From contig VEMY01000007.1 in assembly GCA_009711825.1 (NCBI GenBank), positions 1 to 64,000 of the forward strand: a stretch of 64,000 nt of DNA, read 5' to 3'. Numbering within the stretch: the first letter of the stretch is position 1; every line of letters begins with the position of its first letter. Position numbers and translations under genes: made by a program. The notes under the pieces are model-generated. The model was not told the DNA's origin. It ran no database searches and worked only from the letters and a program-made list of their open reading frames with translations. Source of the DNA: Bacillota bacterium (GTDB lineage Bacteria > Bacillota > Proteinivoracia > UBA4975 > VEMY01). Positions 1 to 9,177 of this stretch are shown in pieces.

Positions 1-42
1 ATTGTCTGGGAACATCCCGAAAAATCCAACCCCTTAATAAGA

Positions 43-69
43 TTTCCCCCTCGGAAAGCAAGGGGGAAA
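43..69 (+). other. Hairpin upstream of topA
   Basis: A 9-bp perfect inverted repeat (TTTCCCCCT at 43-51, AGGGGGAAA at 61-69) with a 9-base loop lies about 70 bases before the topA start. No T-run follows it, so it is not a standard intrinsic terminator. It may be a leader structure or a 3' end of an upstream transcript. No function can be assigned. Confidence 0.35.
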
Positions 70-138
70 GTGGAAGAAAATTACTGGGAATTTAGAGAAA
101 TATGCTTTCTAAACATATTATACGAGGGAGGTGTAGTG

Positions 139-2190
139 TTGAAGCTGGTAATAGTTGAATCACCGACCAAAGCAAAAACGATTAACAGGTTTCTGGGAAA
201 AGGTTATAAGGTTGCCTCTTCGATGGGGCATTTAATCGACTTACCAAAGAGTCAGCTGGGTGTTGAGCCTGAGACAGATTTTCAGGTTAAATACATAACT
301 ATCCGTGGCAAAGGCAAGATTTTAGCCGAGCTCAGAAAGCTGGCCAAAAAAGCAGACCACGTATATCTTGCAACTGACCCCGATCGGGAAGGGGAAGCGA
401 TTTCCTGGCATTTACTACGAGATTTTAATATGGATGAGGATATGCCCTGTCGGGTGGTGTTTAATGAAATTACCCGGACTGCGGTTAAGAAAGCCTTTGA
501 AAGCCCGCGTAAGCTAAATTATCAGTTGGTCGATGCCCAACAGGCACGGCGAGTTCTGGATCGACTTGTGGGGTATAAAATTAGTCCAATCCTCTGGCAC
601 AAGGTAAAAAAGGGATTGAGTGCCGGGCGGGTCCAATCAGTTGCCCTGAGTATGATTTGTGAGCGGGAACAGGAGATAGACAAGTTTGTTCCCCGGGAAT
701 ATTGGTCGATTGAGGTTGAATTTGTTCTCGGGTCCACATCAGTCACAGCGAAACTGAGCAAGGTTCGGAGGCAAAAACCGGAGCTGGGCTCAGAGGCTGA
801 TGTCCAGAAAGTGAACGCATTGTTGAACGCTGGCGAGTTCAGCGTTCAGGCGGTAGATTCCCGTATTCGCCAAAAACATCCTGCGCCTCCGTTTACAACA
901 TCCACATTGCAACAAGAGGCCGGGAAAAAACTTGGGTTCAGCGCCCGCAAAACCATGACGGTGGCCCAGCAGCTCTATGAAGGTATTTCAATGGGTAAAC
1001 GCGGCGCCACAGGTTTAATAACATATATGCGTACAGACTCTGTACGGGTATCTGAGGAGTTTCAGAGCCAAACACTTAACTGGATACAGCAACAATTTGG
1101 CAGCGAATATGCACCCGACAAGCCCAGACAACACGCTACCAAGAAAGGGGCCCAGGAAGCCCATGAGGCAGTGCGGCCAACAGATATCGAAATAACACCG
1201 GAAATAGCCGAGGATTACTTGAATCGCGAACAATTGGTGTTATACCGTCTGATTTGGCAGCGTTATATGGCCAGTCAGATGACATCGGCACGCTTCCGCC
1301 AGCATACGGTCACTATTTCCGGCAATGAATGCGAATTGAAGGCCTCGGCCCAGGAATTGGTTTTCCCGGGATTTCTCGCGGTAATGGAGCACGCTGGGAA
1401 TGACAGTTCCAATAATCTGGCTGAAATTGCCCAGGGCCAGAAGGCGAAGGTTAAGGAGATTCTCCCTCAACAACATTTCACCCAGCCGCCCCCACGTTAT
1501 AACGAATCGTTACTGGTCAGGAGTCTTGAAAATAACGGCATCGGGCGTCCTTCTACCTATGCGCCAATCATCGAAACCCTGCTTCAGCGGGGATATGCCG
1601 AGCGTAAGGATGGAAGGCTGTTTGCCACTGAATTGGGCCATATGGTCAATGAACAGCTAACACAATTTTTTCCTGATATCCTGAGCGTTGAGTTCACAGC
1701 ACGTTTGGAGGCGCAACTGGACGAAATTGCAGAAGGCAATTTGGCTTGGCGGGATGTGGTCAGCGATTTTTATCAGGGATTCAAAGACTCAGTGGCCAAG
1801 GCAGAAGAAGAGATGGAGCACCTGGAGGTTAAGGACGAGGTCAGCACCGAAGTATGTGAACACTGTGGCCGTAACATGGTTGTCAAGGCGGGACGGTTTG
1901 GGAAATTCCTTGCTTGCCCCGGTTATCCTGAATGCAAGAACACCAAGCCCTTCTTTCGCCCCATAGATGTGCCATGTCCTCAGTGCGGGGCTGATATCGT
2001 TCAATTGAGAACCAGGAGAGGCAGAACTTTTTACGGCTGTAAAAATTACCCTGATTGCGACTATCGTTCCTGGAAGCAACCGGTGGCTGAGAAATGTCCT
2101 CAGTGTGGCTCTTTATTGCAGGTAGAGAAAAAAGACCTCCTGGGCTGCAGCAGCCAGGAATGTGATTATACACAAAAAAGGACGGAATGA
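139..2190 (+). CDS. topA: DNA topoisomerase I (type IA)
   Basis: Relaxes negatively supercoiled DNA by transient single-strand cleavage. The 683-residue protein opens with a TOPRIM domain (KLVIVESPTKAKTI, Glu7, and the acidic DPDREGEA motif). The catalytic tyrosine is Tyr296 in GLITYMRTDS. The C-terminus carries three four-cysteine zinc ribbons (CEHCGR...CPGYPEC, CPQCGADI..., CPQCGSLL...CSSQEC), usual for bacterial TopA. The reading frame is open further upstream, but the TTG at 139 is chosen because GGGAGG at 126-131 sits 7 bases before it and the protein then begins at the conserved MKLVIVES. The next gene overlaps the stop codon by four bases (ATGA), so topA and trmFO are probably translationally coupled. 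Confidence 0.96.
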   Translation: MKLVIVESPTKAKTINRFLGKGYKVASSMGHLIDLPKSQLGVEPETDFQVKYITIRGKGKILAELRKLAKKADHVYLATDPDREGEAISWHLLRDFNMDEDMPCRVVFNEITRTAVKKAFESPRKLNYQLVDAQQARRVLDRLVGYKISPILWHKVKKGLSAGRVQSVALSMICEREQEIDKFVPREYWSIEVEFVLGSTSVTAKLSKVRRQKPELGSEADVQKVNALLNAGEFSVQAVDSRIRQKHPAPPFTTSTLQQEAGKKLGFSARKTMTVAQQLYEGISMGKRGATGLITYMRTDSVRVSEEFQSQTLNWIQQQFGSEYAPDKPRQHATKKGAQEAHEAVRPTDIEITPEIAEDYLNREQLVLYRLIWQRYMASQMTSARFRQHTVTISGNECELKASAQELVFPGFLAVMEHAGNDSSNNLAEIAQGQKAKVKEILPQQHFTQPPPRYNESLLVRSLENNGIGRPSTYAPIIETLLQRGYAERKDGRLFATELGHMVNEQLTQFFPDILSVEFTARLEAQLDEIAEGNLAWRDVVSDFYQGFKDSVAKAEEEMEHLEVKDEVSTEVCEHCGRNMVVKAGRFGKFLACPGYPECKNTKPFFRPIDVPCPQCGADIVQLRTRRGRTFYGCKNYPDCDYRSWKQPVAEKCPQCGSLLQVEKKDLLGCSSQECDYTQKRTE

Positions 2191-3491
2191 ATTTGGAAAC
2201 AATTAAAGTGATTGGTGCAGGTCTGGCTGGTTGTGAAGCTGCTTGGCAACTGGCAGAGCGGGGCTGCAAAGTCGAGCTTTATGAGATGCGGCCGGGGACA
2301 ATGACCCCTGCCCACAAAACAGCTGCAATGGCTGAGCTGGTTTGCAGCAATTCACTGGGAGCCAGCAATATCGACACAGCTTCCGGTTTGCTAAAATTTG
2401 AGTTGCAGCAACTGGGATCGCTGATTTTGCAATGCGCTGAAGCAGCAATGGTTCCTGCCGGCGGCGCTCTGGCGGTGGACAGAAGTCAATTCAGTCGGCT
2501 TGTCTCAGAGCGCATAGAGAATCATCCCAATATTACCGTCGTCTCTGAGGTTGTCACGGAAGTTCCCAAACCGCCTGCGATAATAGCCACCGGACCGTTA
2601 ACAGACGATAGATTTGCCCAACAACTCACCCAATTGCTGGGCACTGAGATGCTTGCCTTTTATGACGCTGCAGCGCCGATAGTTTATGCGGAAAGTGTTG
2701 ATTTTTCTAAAGCTTTCTGGGGCGCCCGTTACGGTAAGGGCGGTGACGACTATCTGAACTGTCCGCTTACAGAGGACCAGTATCAAGCTTTTTATGAACA
2801 ACTTGTGAACGCACGCCAAGTGGAGTTGCATGATTTTGAGCGACGCTTTTTCGAACATTGTCTGCCGGTGGAAGAAATGGCACGGAGGGGTTATCAGACC
2901 CTGACCTTTGGTCCATTAAAGCCGGTTGGGTTAACGGATCCTGCCTCCGGCGAAAAGCCCTATGCAGTAGTTCAATTACGTAAAGAAGACGTACATGGTC
3001 AGCTCCTGAACATGGTCGGCTTTCAGACTAATCTGCTCTGGCCTGAGCAAAAACGGGTGTTCCGCATGATTCCTGCCCTCAGAGAAGCCGAATTTGCCCG
3101 TTTGGGGGTAATGCATCGAAATAGCTATGTCAACGCCCCAAAGGTGTTAGCAAAAAATTATGAATTGAGAAGGCATCCCGGTCTATACATAGCGGGGCAG
3201 CTCTCCGGAGTTGAAGGATATGTGGAATCAGTTAGTTCCGGCCTGGTGGCAGCTTTAGACTTGGCCGCTAAAATTAATGGCCGCAGTGAAATCAACTTGC
3301 CGCCGGAAACTCTGGTTGGCAGTTTGACGCAGTTCATCACCACTGTCAATAAAAATTTTCAGCCCATGAACGCAAATTTTGGTCTCCTGCCGCCCGTCGA
3401 TAAACGGGGTGGAAAACGCGAACGCAGAAAAGCTGCTGCCCACCGGGCGCGGGAAAATATATTTCTGTTTGCTAAAAATTTGAACAACTAA
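2187..3491 (+). CDS. trmFO: tRNA (uracil-54,C5) methyltransferase, folate/FAD-dependent
   Basis: Forms ribothymidine at position 54 of the tRNA T-loop using methylenetetrahydrofolate and FADH2. The 434-residue protein begins with a Rossmann FAD-binding motif (VIGAGLAGCEAAWQL) and the family motif EMRP. The conserved AELVCSNSLG contains the cysteine implicated in catalysis in B. subtilis TrmFO, and the C-terminal GQLSGVEGYVES motif closes the FAD site. The ATG overlaps the topA stop in an ATGA. The topA-trmFO-xerC-codY order is the standard Firmicute arrangement. Length is normal for the family. Confidence 0.95.
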   Translation: MNLETIKVIGAGLAGCEAAWQLAERGCKVELYEMRPGTMTPAHKTAAMAELVCSNSLGASNIDTASGLLKFELQQLGSLILQCAEAAMVPAGGALAVDRSQFSRLVSERIENHPNITVVSEVVTEVPKPPAIIATGPLTDDRFAQQLTQLLGTEMLAFYDAAAPIVYAESVDFSKAFWGARYGKGGDDYLNCPLTEDQYQAFYEQLVNARQVELHDFERRFFEHCLPVEEMARRGYQTLTFGPLKPVGLTDPASGEKPYAVVQLRKEDVHGQLLNMVGFQTNLLWPEQKRVFRMIPALREAEFARLGVMHRNSYVNAPKVLAKNYELRRHPGLYIAGQLSGVEGYVESVSSGLVAALDLAAKINGRSEINLPPETLVGSLTQFITTVNKNFQPMNANFGLLPPVDKRGGKRERRKAAAHRARENIFLFAKNLNN

Positions 3492-3493
3492 TC

Positions 3494-3522
3494 TTGTCTT
3501 TATTGTTATGCTCTGTTATTAT
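3494..3522 (+). promoter_or_regulatory. Probable sigma-A promoter for xerC-codY
   Basis: TTGTCT at 3494-3499 and TATTAT at 3517-3522 are separated by exactly 17 bases, and TG at 3514-3515 makes an extended -10. The predicted start of transcription (about 3529) would leave only about ten bases before the xerC start codon at 3539. Confidence 0.55.
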
Positions 3523-3538
3523 AGGGGAAGGGTGATTT

Positions 3539-4408
3539 GTGGTGGACGGATTAACTGGGTTTATCGACTGGTTACAAACCAACAGTTTTTCACCCGAAAC
3601 GATAAAGGCGTACCGGCAGGATCTCCAAGAATTTATCGACCACACAGATAAGAGCTTTGTCACGATTGACAAAAATGACATCCGCGCCTATATGGCTTTT
3701 GTTCAAAAACGCGGATGCGCTCAACGGACAGTGGCCCGTAAATTAGCTGCATTGCGCACTTTTTTCAGGTACCTGCAGCTGATGGAAGTCTTGTCCCATA
3801 ACCCTGTGGAGGCGGTGCGAACTCCGAAATTTCCGCGCTCGTTGCCAAAATTTCTCTACCCAGATGCAATTAATGAGCTCCTGGCGTTACCGGCTAATGA
3901 TACGCCTTTGGGAGTCAGGGATAGGGCCCTGCTGGAGGTGCTTTACGCCACCGGCATCAGGGTTGGCGAGCTGGTAGCACTGTGTGTTTCCGATTATCGC
4001 CCGGGGTCTCAGCAGTTAAAAATCACAGGCAAGGGAAATAAGCAAAGGCTGCTGCCACTTTATCAGCATGCTGTAGTCGCCTTGGAAACGTACTTAGAGG
4101 ATGGTCGTCCACTGCTTTTGGCATCAGACAGCCAGCAAATTTGGCTGAATAAAGACGGATATCCCCTCACTCAACGTGGTGTCCGCTGGATTTTGGATAA
4201 ATATTGTAAACTGCTTGCTGAAGCCAAGAAGCTTTCTCCCCATACCATCCGGCATTCTTTTGCCACCCATTTGCTGGAGAACGGCGCTGACTTGCGGACA
4301 GTGCAGGAGTTACTGGGGCATGCCAATCTTTCTTCCACGCAAATCTATACCCACGTCACCCGGGAACGCCTAAAGGCGGTTTATTTAAACCATCACCCCA
4401 GGGCATAA
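3539..4408 (+). CDS. xerC: Tyrosine recombinase XerC
   Basis: Site-specific recombinase that resolves chromosome dimers at dif together with a XerD partner. The 289-residue protein has an N-terminal SAM-like core-binding domain (residues about 1-90, including AQRTVARKLAALRTFFRYL). The catalytic domain shows Arg141 in TGIRVGEL, the HTIRHSFATHLL box, the LLGHANLSSTQIYTH box, and the nucleophile Tyr270. Start is GTG at 3539 after an AAGGGTGAT Shine-Dalgarno; a second GTG follows at 3542. In B. subtilis hslV and hslU (clpQY) lie between xerC and codY; here codY follows directly. Confidence 0.94.
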   Translation: MVDGLTGFIDWLQTNSFSPETIKAYRQDLQEFIDHTDKSFVTIDKNDIRAYMAFVQKRGCAQRTVARKLAALRTFFRYLQLMEVLSHNPVEAVRTPKFPRSLPKFLYPDAINELLALPANDTPLGVRDRALLEVLYATGIRVGELVALCVSDYRPGSQQLKITGKGNKQRLLPLYQHAVVALETYLEDGRPLLLASDSQQIWLNKDGYPLTQRGVRWILDKYCKLLAEAKKLSPHTIRHSFATHLLENGADLRTVQELLGHANLSSTQIYTHVTRERLKAVYLNHHPRA

Positions 4409-4442
4409 CACAAAAAATTTAATCATCAGGAGGTAATTATCG

Positions 4443-5228
4443 GTGCTGGATTTATTACAAAAAACCCGCAGGCTGAATAAAATTTTACAGACTGCAGCGG
4501 GAAAACCTGTGAACTTTACAGAACTGGCGGAAGTATTGGATGAGGTAATTGATGCAAATGTGTTTGTGCTTAGCAGAAAAGGTAAATTGCTGGGTCATTC
4601 CACTGTAAACGGAATCAACTGTTCTCAATTCACGGAAACTATAATCCCCAACAGGGAGTTCCCTGGCGAATTAAATGACGAGTTGTTAAAGGTCACTGAA
4701 ACCTTGGTAAATGTTGAGTCCGGGGCCTTAAAGGGTGCGAGCGCAGAGATCGATGACTGTCTGTTTAAACAAAATACGACCACGATTGTACCGATTGTGG
4801 GTGGCGGCGAGCGGCAGGGAACACTGATAGTGACCCGTGTCGGCGATGGGTTCAACGATAATGACATTATACTAGCTGAGTATGGCGCCACTGTTGTTGG
4901 TATGGAAATCCTGCGGGCCAGGTCTTCAGAAGCGGAAGAAGAAAACCGCAATCGCGCTGTGGTGCAAATGGCGCTGGATACTTTGTCTTACTCTGAGCTG
5001 GAAGCCGTAGAACATATTTTCGCCGAACTCAATGGCAGCGAAGGTCTGCTGGTTGCAAGCAAAATAGCAGACCGGGTCGGTATCACCCGCTCAGTTATTG
5101 TCAATGCGTTGCGCAAGTTTGAAAGCGCCGGAGTGATTGAGTCCCGCTCCCTGGGTATGAAGGGAACCTTTATTAAGATTCTTAACGACCAGTTGTTGCC
5201 CGAACTAGAAAAGCTAAGAAAAAAGTAA
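4443..5228 (+). CDS. codY: GTP- and branched-chain amino acid-sensing repressor CodY
   Basis: Global regulator that represses nutrient-limitation genes when GTP and branched-chain amino acids are plentiful. The 261-residue protein has the typical start [13 protein letters not shown], an N-terminal GAF-type ligand domain (about 1-155), and a C-terminal winged helix-turn-helix (about 180-245) with [28 protein letters not shown] split across recognition and turn helices. GTG start at 4443 with GGAGGT seven to eight bases upstream. Followed by a strong terminator, so it closes the topA-side transcription unit. Confidence 0.96.
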   Translation: MLDLLQKTRRLNKILQTAAGKPVNFTELAEVLDEVIDANVFVLSRKGKLLGHSTVNGINCSQFTETIIPNREFPGELNDELLKVTETLVNVESGALKGASAEIDDCLFKQNTTTIVPIVGGGERQGTLIVTRVGDGFNDNDIILAEYGATVVGMEILRARSSEAEEENRNRAVVQMALDTLSYSELEAVEHIFAELNGSEGLLVASKIADRVGITRSVIVNALRKFESAGVIESRSLGMKGTFIKILNDQLLPELEKLRKK

Positions 5229-5254
5229 GCACTCGCAAGAGTGCTTGTTTTTTT
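5227..5254 (+). terminator. Intrinsic terminator after codY
   Basis: Stem AAGCACTC / GAGTGCTT with a GCAA loop, then G and seven T residues (5248-5254). It begins inside the codY stop codon. Confidence 0.9.
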
Positions 5255-5319
5255 GGCAGGAATTGCTTGTAAAATGTCGAAAAGAAAGTTAAATAAGCAA
5301 TCGAGGGGGCAATGGTACA

Positions 5320-5688
5320 TTGAACAGAAAAAAAAGGATCTTAATTGTCGATGACGCTGCATTTATGCGCATGATGATTCGCGATATACTGACCAAAAAT
5401 GATTTTGAAGTGGTTGGCGAGGCAGCTAATGGCGATGAGGCGTTGAGCAAGTATACTGAGCTGCAGCCGGATTTAGTTACCCTGGATATAACTATGCCCG
5501 GAATGGATGGAGTTTCGGTGCTCAAAAAAATCCGGGAACATGACCCCAACGCCAGGGTGGTAATGTGCTCCGCCATGGGACAGCAGGCAATGGTGGTCGA
5601 AGCAATTCAAAATGGCGCCCGGGATTTTATCAACAAGCCCTTTCACCCCCAAAAAGTAGTCGATACTCTGCGCAAAGCCCTGAATTAG
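5320..5688 (+). CDS. cheY: Chemotaxis response regulator CheY
   Basis: Single-domain receiver phosphorylated by CheA. All key residues are visible in the 122-residue product: Asp11/Asp12 for metal, phospho-acceptor Asp56 in TLDITMPGMDG, Ser84, and Lys106 in INKPF. Start is TTG at 5320; the nearby ATG at 5312 is out of frame and stops at once. GAGGGGG lies just upstream. It heads a tight cheY-cheA-cheW-cheC-cheD run. With no output domain it acts through a partner: flagellar motor switch, pilus, or CheC. No flagellar gene is in this window. Confidence 0.93.
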   Translation: MNRKKRILIVDDAAFMRMMIRDILTKNDFEVVGEAANGDEALSKYTELQPDLVTLDITMPGMDGVSVLKKIREHDPNARVVMCSAMGQQAMVVEAIQNGARDFINKPFHPQKVVDTLRKALN

Positions 5689-5701
5689 GGTGGTGATTTC
5701 A

Positions 5702-7603
5702 ATGGACAACAAGGCTTATTTGCCAATTTTTTTAGATGAAACAAGGGAAAACATTCAGTTGATTTCGGAAAATCTTTTGACTTTGGAAGAAAACCCTGCC
5801 AATCGTGACGCCCTGGATGAACTATTTCGGGCAACACACACAATTAAAGGCATGTCTGCCACCATGGGTTACGAAGGGATCAGCCTTCTGGCCCATGAGA
5901 TGGAAAATTATCTTGACATGGTCCGCAACGATGAGGTTACTTTATCATCGTCTGTAATCAATGCTTTCTTTGAAATCGTAGATGAGATTGAGGCTAATAT
6001 TCGCAGTCTAGAGGAAAACGGCACCTGCAAGGGGACCAATCATACGTTAATCAATTCTATTGCCACATTGCTCAAGGAGCATTGCCAACCCGAACCGGAT
6101 GATACCGGTGCAAATAATAAAATCGAAATCCGTCTGGAGCTTAGCGATGACTGTGCCTTAAAAGCAGCCCGCCTACTTACAGTCTACAACCGGCTGGATG
6201 GAATTGGGAATATAGTCACTTCCGAACCCGGGTATGAAGACCTAGTTGCTTCCCGGGCAGACAAGTATTTTACATGTATTCTAGACACAAATGCCAGTCA
6301 GGAGCAGCTAGAAGCAGTTCTGGATAACTGTATGGATTTACAGGATTACTCGATTGTGCCATTAAAGCCCGTTGAACAGGAGAACCCTGAGCCGGCTCCC
6401 GACACGCTTACACGGGCTAAGTCCCATCATACAATTCGCATTGATACCGATAAGATGGATCACTTGTTAAATCTTGTCAGCGAATTGGTCATTAACAAGA
6501 CTTCTATACAGCAAGCTGCCGCCCAGGCGCCGGAGATGACCGATAATGTAGAACATTTACATCGCCTGACCAGTGATCTGCAGGCAATTGTAATGAAGAT
6601 GCGGATGATCCCGATTGAAACAGTTTTTAATCGTTTTCCCCGGATGGTCAGGGACTGCTCCCGTTCGCTGGCTAAGTCGGTGCAGTTGCAAATCTTCGGG
6701 GGAGAAACTGAACTTGACCGGACCATTATCGAAGACATCGCTGACCCACTGGTGCATCTGATTCGTAATGCGATAGATCACGGCATTGAATCCGAAGAAG
6801 AGCGGAAGGCTGCGGGTAAAACTCCCCAGGGGACAATCGTCCTTCGGGCCTTTCAAACTGGTAACCAGGTAATTATTGAAGTATCCGATGATGGCCGCGG
6901 ACTCGATTTGGAACGAATACGCCAAAAGCTCAGAGAGCAAAACCTCGCTCTCCCCGCAGATATTGGCGAATGGGAGTTAATGAATTCCATCTTTATGCCA
7001 GGCTTCAGCACTTCCTCCGCAGTCACTGATATCTCTGGCCGGGGAGTGGGGCTGGATGTGGCCAAGAAATCAATCGAGGCCATGGGAGGCACTATTCAAG
7101 TGGCCAGCGAACACGGTCTTGGTACAAATTTCACCATCCGGCTGCCGCTAACTCTGGCAATTATCCAGGGGTTGTTGGTTCAGAGCGGGCCGGAAATATA
7201 CGTCGTGCCCCTGAGCTTCGTGCGTGAGACAGAAATAATATACCGGGAAGATATCCAAAAAGTGGGGAGCCAGGATATTGTCATGCTTCGTGGTAAAGTT
7301 TTACCGGTTGTTAATTTATGTGATTTAATGCAGGTCCCAGACGCGGTTCCCGGGGAAGAGCTGAACCTGGTAATTGTTCGCCAGGGCAATCGTGAACTGG
7401 GTTTGATAGTCGACGACTTGCTGGGACAGCAGGAAATCGTTATTAAGACAATTAACTGGGGCGATGTATATTTTAAAACATTCCTGGGCGCTACAATTCT
7501 GGGGGATGGCAGTGTAGTGCTTATCATTGATGTTAATACGCTGCTGGTTCCGTTTAAAGACAAGGAGGATGGTAAGGTTGGCGAATCAATACGTAATATT
7601 TGA
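5702..7603 (+). CDS. cheA: Chemotaxis histidine kinase CheA
   Basis: Autophosphorylating kinase of the chemosensory array. The 633-residue protein has the full P1-P5 layout: HPt domain with phospho-His46 in RATHTIKGMS, a CheY-docking P2 region (about 145-225), dimerisation P3 (about 245-310), HATPase P4 with HLIRNAIDHGIE, DDGRGLD, GVGLDVAKK and GLGTNF, and a CheW-like P5 at the end. The ATG at 5702 is preferred over a GTG at 5690 because GGGTGGTGAT lies between them. It overlaps cheW by 26 bases. Confidence 0.95.
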   Translation: MDNKAYLPIFLDETRENIQLISENLLTLEENPANRDALDELFRATHTIKGMSATMGYEGISLLAHEMENYLDMVRNDEVTLSSSVINAFFEIVDEIEANIRSLEENGTCKGTNHTLINSIATLLKEHCQPEPDDTGANNKIEIRLELSDDCALKAARLLTVYNRLDGIGNIVTSEPGYEDLVASRADKYFTCILDTNASQEQLEAVLDNCMDLQDYSIVPLKPVEQENPEPAPDTLTRAKSHHTIRIDTDKMDHLLNLVSELVINKTSIQQAAAQAPEMTDNVEHLHRLTSDLQAIVMKMRMIPIETVFNRFPRMVRDCSRSLAKSVQLQIFGGETELDRTIIEDIADPLVHLIRNAIDHGIESEEERKAAGKTPQGTIVLRAFQTGNQVIIEVSDDGRGLDLERIRQKLREQNLALPADIGEWELMNSIFMPGFSTSSAVTDISGRGVGLDVAKKSIEAMGGTIQVASEHGLGTNFTIRLPLTLAIIQGLLVQSGPEIYVVPLSFVRETEIIYREDIQKVGSQDIVMLRGKVLPVVNLCDLMQVPDAVPGEELNLVIVRQGNRELGLIVDDLLGQQEIVIKTINWGDVYFKTFLGATILGDGSVVLIIDVNTLLVPFKDKEDGKVGESIRNI

Positions 7604-8027
7604 ATTAGCAGATGAGTTTTACGGAGTGGACATACACCAGGTTCGGGGCATTGAGAAACCGATGTCTCTAACCCGGGTCCCCAATGCCCCGGAGTTTGTC
7701 CAAGGAGTATGTAATTTGCGTGGCAGTGTTATTCCCGTCATCGACCTGCGTCGTCGTCTTGGACTGTCTGCGGGGACAGAAACTAAAAACACCCGCGTTT
7801 TAATAGTTAATGTCGATAAATATACTGTCGGTATGGTTATCGACAACGCTAATGATGTAGTTAATATCAATCCCGATATGATAGAGCCTTCTCCGGCATT
7901 GGTTTCCGGAATCGATTCGGAATTCATCCGTGGAGTTGCAAAAATAAACAACCGACTTTTGGTTTTGCTCGACTTGAACAAAATCTTGTCAGTCCAGGAA
8001 ATCAGTGATTTGGAGCAAATTAACTGA
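7578..8027 (+). CDS. cheW: Chemotaxis coupling protein CheW
   Basis: Adaptor linking receptors to CheA. The 149-residue protein is a single CheW domain (QYVIFELADEFYGVD, RGSVIPVIDLRRRLG, FIRGVAKINNRLLVLLDL). The Shine-Dalgarno decides the start: AAGGAGG at 7562-7568 touches the ATG at 7569 but lies nine bases before the TTG at 7578, so TTG is chosen and the protein begins ANQYVIF, as in the family. Starts inside the end of cheA and ends one base into cheC, so translation is probably coupled. Confidence 0.92.
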   Translation: MANQYVIFELADEFYGVDIHQVRGIEKPMSLTRVPNAPEFVQGVCNLRGSVIPVIDLRRRLGLSAGTETKNTRVLIVNVDKYTVGMVIDNANDVVNINPDMIEPSPALVSGIDSEFIRGVAKINNRLLVLLDLNKILSVQEISDLEQIN

Positions 8028-8647
8028 TGGACGGAATCAAGCGTTTATCTTTTATCCAGCAAGATTTGTTGAAGGAGTTAGGTACCATTGGCACTGGCAA
8101 TGCAGCAACGGCTATGGCTGAATTGATTGGGACTAAAATCACCATTACAGTGCCGACTGTGGAAATTCTGCCTTTTGCCCGAGTGACCGATTTTGTTGGC
8201 GGACCTGATAAGATACTGGGTTGCGTCTATTTGGATGTTCACGGTAGTCTTCCAGGGACAGTGCTGATACTTTTTGAAAAAGCGGCAGCTGAGGGTTTAC
8301 TCAAACAGATAATGTTTGGCGCCGAAGTGAACCTTCTCGAGATGAACGAAATGGAACAGTCAGCTCTTAAAGAAATCGGCAACATTCTTTCTGGTTCGTA
8401 CTTATCTGCCCTGGCCGATTTTACTGGTCATAAAATGATTTCCTCCGTCCCCAACCTGGCAGTTGATATGGCTGCCGCTGTCCTTAGTGTGCCCATGAGC
8501 AAACTTGGCCGGAGTGCCGATTATGCCCTGCTTATCCAGGCTGCCTTCTTTGAAAACCAAACCAGCAACGGTTGTGTGGTTTTTATTCCACAACCTGACT
8601 CTACCGAAAAATTGTTGAGGATTTTTGGAGTCCGGGAATATGACTGA
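8027..8647 (+). CDS. cheC: CheY-P phosphatase CheC
   Basis: Dephosphorylates CheY-P and binds CheD in the adaptation system of Firmicutes and other non-enteric bacteria. Both phosphatase half-sites of the family are present in the 206-residue protein: KELGTIGTGNAATAM near the N-terminus and KEIGNILSGSYLSALAD in the middle, each with the Glu...Asn pair. The presence of two sites is the CheC (rather than CheX) pattern. ATG overlaps the cheW stop (TGATG). Confidence 0.93.
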   Translation: MDGIKRLSFIQQDLLKELGTIGTGNAATAMAELIGTKITITVPTVEILPFARVTDFVGGPDKILGCVYLDVHGSLPGTVLILFEKAAAEGLLKQIMFGAEVNLLEMNEMEQSALKEIGNILSGSYLSALADFTGHKMISSVPNLAVDMAAAVLSVPMSKLGRSADYALLIQAAFFENQTSNGCVVFIPQPDSTEKLLRIFGVREYD

Positions 8648-9119
8648 TAGCGTTCAGCAAATCGGTATGGCGCAGCTGACAGTTGAGCGGGCTCCTATGC
8701 TGATCCGCAGTTCCGGGTTGGGGTCCTGCCTTGGTGTAATAATCTATGACCCTTTCACTGCCACCGGTGCAATGGCTCACGCAATGCTGCCTTATTACCG
8801 TCAGGGTCGACAGGGCAATAAGGCCAAATATGTTGACACGGCAATCGAGGTAATTCTGGCCGAAATGAAAGACAGGGGCTGCAAAAAGGAGAATCTGATT
8901 GCTAAGTTGGCCGGCGGCGCTCAAATGTTTCCTGACGCAGACAGAGATGTGCTGGTAATTGGCAAAAAAAATATTCAGGCAGGCAGGGAATGCCTGGCTG
9001 AACTTGGGATTCCCATTGTGGCGGAGGACGTGGGCGGGAATAGTGGCCGTTCCTTGGAATTCGACTGCGCCACCGGTGACCTAACAATAAAAACTATCAC
9101 GAATAAAACCATAATTTAG
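8640..9119 (+). CDS. cheD: Chemoreceptor glutamine deamidase CheD
   Basis: Deamidates receptor glutamines and exchanges partners with CheC. The 159-residue protein has the catalytic cysteine in GLGSCLGVIIYD and the histidine in GAMAHAMLPY. The position six residues before the cysteine, Thr21 in Thermotoga CheD, is Ser here (RSSGLGSC), a conservative change that may still work. ATG at 8640 is chosen with GGAG at 8627-8630; it overlaps the cheC stop by eight bases. This is the last gene of the che group. Confidence 0.92.
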   Translation: MTDSVQQIGMAQLTVERAPMLIRSSGLGSCLGVIIYDPFTATGAMAHAMLPYYRQGRQGNKAKYVDTAIEVILAEMKDRGCKKENLIAKLAGGAQMFPDADRDVLVIGKKNIQAGRECLAELGIPIVAEDVGGNSGRSLEFDCATGDLTIKTITNKTII

Positions 9120-9177
9120 CAGTAAGTGCGTAATATCCGCAGCTAAAATAGATATACTACCTTAGGGGGTGTATCAA

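Noticed and set aside
1-138. Possible tail of an upstream gene (short frame ending TAA at 35-37) or an N-terminal extension of topA
   Set aside because: The eleven visible codons before the TAA match nothing recognisable. The topA frame is open to position 1, but the Shine-Dalgarno and conserved MKLVIVES fix its start at 139.
1883-2269. Minus-strand open frame of 128 codons opposite the topA end
   Set aside because: It lies opposite the zinc-ribbon codons of topA, has no Shine-Dalgarno or recognisable domain, and is explained as a shadow of the coding strand.
5253-5275. Sigma-D or sigma-A promoter before cheY
   Set aside because: TTGGCA and TAAAAT exist but only 11 bases apart, and no sigma-D pattern (TAAA-N15-GCCGATAA) was found.
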